From Candidatus Rhodoferax mariagerensis (GTDB lineage Bacteria; Pseudomonadota; Gammaproteobacteria; Burkholderiales; Burkholderiaceae_C), in NCBI GenBank assembly GCA_016719055.1, contig JADKAW010000026.1:12517-76516 (forward strand): a DNA stretch of 64,000 nucleotides, in the 5' to 3' direction. The notes beneath the pieces are model-generated. The model made no database searches. It was not told the origin of the DNA and was given only the letters and a program-made list of their open reading frames with translations. How positions within the stretch are numbered: position 1 is the first letter of the stretch; each line of letters opens with the position of its first letter. Positions 62,900 to 64,000 of the stretch are shown here, in pieces. The position numbers were made by a program, and so were the translations under genes.

Positions 62900-63353
62900 T
62901 TGGCTGGCATTTCGCCAGCGCGGCTTTACCTTGATTGAGCTGATCATCTTTATCGTGGTGGTCAGCGCCGGTATGGCGGGCATACTGTCGGTCATGAACG
63001 TCACCGTCAAATCCAGTGCTGACCCAATGGTGCGCAAGCAGATGATCGCGAGCGCAGAGTCGCTGCTGGAGGAGATATCGCTTGCGGCCTTCGCCAACCC
63101 GGCCGGAGGTGATACCGGAACGGTGCGCAATCTGTTTGACGATGTGAGCCAGTATCACAACTACGCAACCAGCACCGGCATCGTCAACAAGCTTGGCGAG
63201 GCCGCGCCTGGCCTTGAGAGCTACAACTATTTTCCCGCCGTGGCGGTCGATGATGCGGCCACCTTGGGCGGTCTGACGGTCAAAAAAATCACCGTCTCGG
63301 TCACGCACGGCAGTGAAACGATCAGCCTGACCGGCTATCGAGCCAACTATTAA
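62892..63353 (+). CDS. mshD: MshD-type minor pilin
   Basis: A 153-residue prepilin-like protein: leader MTDWLAFRQRG before FTLIELIIFIVVVSAGMAGI, then a domain with SADPMVRKQMIASAESLLEE, a typical MshD segment. ATG 62892 was chosen over 62886; both overlap the end of mshC. It is probably part of the pilus tip complex. Confidence 0.82.
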   Translation: MTDWLAFRQRGFTLIELIIFIVVVSAGMAGILSVMNVTVKSSADPMVRKQMIASAESLLEEISLAAFANPAGGDTGTVRNLFDDVSQYHNYATSTGIVNKLGEAAPGLESYNYFPAVAVDDAATLGGLTVKKITVSVTHGSETISLTGYRANY

Positions 63354-63416
63354 GCGTCAAATGACTATTTGTGGCGATCAAGTTAAACTCAGATGACCAA
63401 CTTCAAGGCATACACC

Positions 63417-63656
63417 ATGCGCACAGTCTCGGTCGCCCAAGCCAAAACCCACTTGTCCGAATTCTTGACCCAGGTTGAGGCGGGTGAAGAACTGCTAATT
63501 TCGCGGCGTGGCCAGCCCATTGCGCGGCTGGTGCCCGAGCCCAAATCCAGGCTGGTGTCAGGCTTTGATTTCGAAGCTCTGGCGGTTTTTGTGGATGCGC
63601 AGGCGCCAAGTGCCGGTAACAGCGTGGTGGCCATGCGTGTCCAGGATGCACCCTGA
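63417..63656 (+). CDS. Phd/YefM-type antitoxin
   Basis: A 79-residue protein: MRTVSVAQAKTHLSEFLTQV and GEELLISRRGQPIARLVPEP are hallmarks of Phd-type antitoxins, which bind DNA with the N-terminus and the toxin with the C-terminus. An ATG 24 bases upstream (63393) is the alternative. Its stop overlaps the toxin start (TGATG). Confidence 0.88.
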   Translation: MRTVSVAQAKTHLSEFLTQVEAGEELLISRRGQPIARLVPEPKSRLVSGFDFEALAVFVDAQAPSAGNSVVAMRVQDAP

Positions 63657-64000
63657 TGGCGGCTTACCTGGACACGTCCGTATTGGTGCCACTTTTTTTT
63701 AACGAGGCGGGCACGGCTGCGGCCAGAGCCGAGTTGGCCCGTGACACCTCGGCCTGGGTCAGCTACTGGTCGCTGGCGGAGTTTTCCAGCGCGGTTGCGT
63801 TCAAGCTGCGCAGTGGTCAGACAGATGCGGCAACGGCGGCGACCGCAAGGCGTTTGTTTGATGGTTTTCTGGCATCGCACCTGACGGTGGTAGACGTGCA
63901 GCGTGAGGACTTTGTCAACGCGGCTCACCTTTGCGCATCGGTGCCGTCATCTGGCCTGCGAACGCCCGACGCGTTGCATCTGGCGGTCGCGCAGCGCCTG
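63656..64000 (+). CDS. PIN-domain toxin (VapC-like), cut by window end
   Basis: 115 residues are visible. Acidic PIN residues: Asp in AAYLDTSVLVPLFFNE, Glu in YWSLAEFSSAVAFKL, and Asp in RTPDALHLAVAQ. PIN toxins cleave RNA, usually tRNA or mRNA. Translation is coupled to the antitoxin by a one-base overlap of stop and start. The C-terminus lies outside the window. Confidence 0.88.
   Translation, partial: MAAYLDTSVLVPLFFNEAGTAAARAELARDTSAWVSYWSLAEFSSAVAFKLRSGQTDAATAATARRLFDGFLASHLTVVDVQREDFVNAAHLCASVPSSGLRTPDALHLAVAQRL

Overview
The window looks like part of a chromosome from a Comamonadaceae betaproteobacterium (Rhodoferax- or Polaromonas-like). This rests on protein similarity as I recognise it, on the tig-clpP-clpX-lon and rpmB-rpmG clusters, and on GC-rich coding; no database search was run. 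Many single-base frame breaks sit in homopolymer runs, and one stretch (about 36,215-36,745) looks like sequence noise. Some 'pseudogenes' may therefore be assembly errors.

Layout. (1) 1-14,603: the head-completion and tail half of a Mu/B3-like transposable prophage (capsid cement, gp36-like, gp37-like, tail tube, tape measure, several tip proteins, hub). Its right end carries two 12-bp subterminal repeats and abuts a broken host fibronectin-III reading frame. (2) 14,849-16,020: an Rpn-like nuclease gene broken by a MITE and a 1-base slip. (3) 16,202-32,438: mostly housekeeping: glmM, a GNAT, ppx, a reductase-isomerase fusion with a divergent PadR-type regulator and two palindromic operators, a DHH phosphoesterase, rbgA, a YhgE/Pip-like protein, a periplasmic-sensor diguanylate cyclase, arfB, trhP and aroC. 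(4) 32,550-35,656: a decayed island between a truncated and an intact tRNA-Gly(CCC), with an integrase stub and a ZIP permease carrying an internal cyclic-nucleotide-binding-like domain. (5) 35,672-40,470: MAPEG, a broken small membrane gene, a truncated HTH gene, a GST, tRNA-Ala, remnants, the 5' part of a group II intron and an IS66 scrap. (6) 40,474-43,891: divergent ftsK and trxB, enclosed by 92-bp direct repeats. (7) 43,910-50,250: a graveyard of nested mobile elements (DDE transposase, IS21, group II intron 3' part, IS110, IS3) around rpmB-rpmG. (8) 50,260-56,409: tig, clpP, clpX, lon, tRNA-Gly(GCC), tRNA-Cys. (9) 56,754-63,353: a conserved acidic protein and an MSHA-type pilus locus (mshE, mshG, mshF-like, mshA, mshC, mshD) with a Uma2 gene inserted. 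(10) 63,417-64,000: a Phd/PIN toxin-antitoxin pair cut by the window edge.

How the parts work together. The fused dienoyl-CoA reductase-isomerase contains enzymes for two consecutive steps of unsaturated fatty acid oxidation, and the divergent PadR-type protein probably controls it. ClpX unfolds substrates for ClpP, while trigger factor and Lon complete the proteostasis cluster. MshE (with a cyclic-di-GMP-binding type N-terminus) and MshG drive assembly of the MshA/C/D pilins, and the GGDEF protein could supply cyclic-di-GMP.

The most unusual items are the reductase-isomerase fusion, whose linker appears to be a translated copy of an intergenic repeat present seven times in the window; the ZIP permease with an internal cyclic-nucleotide-binding-like domain; and the scattered group II intron. 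I see no clear new defence system.
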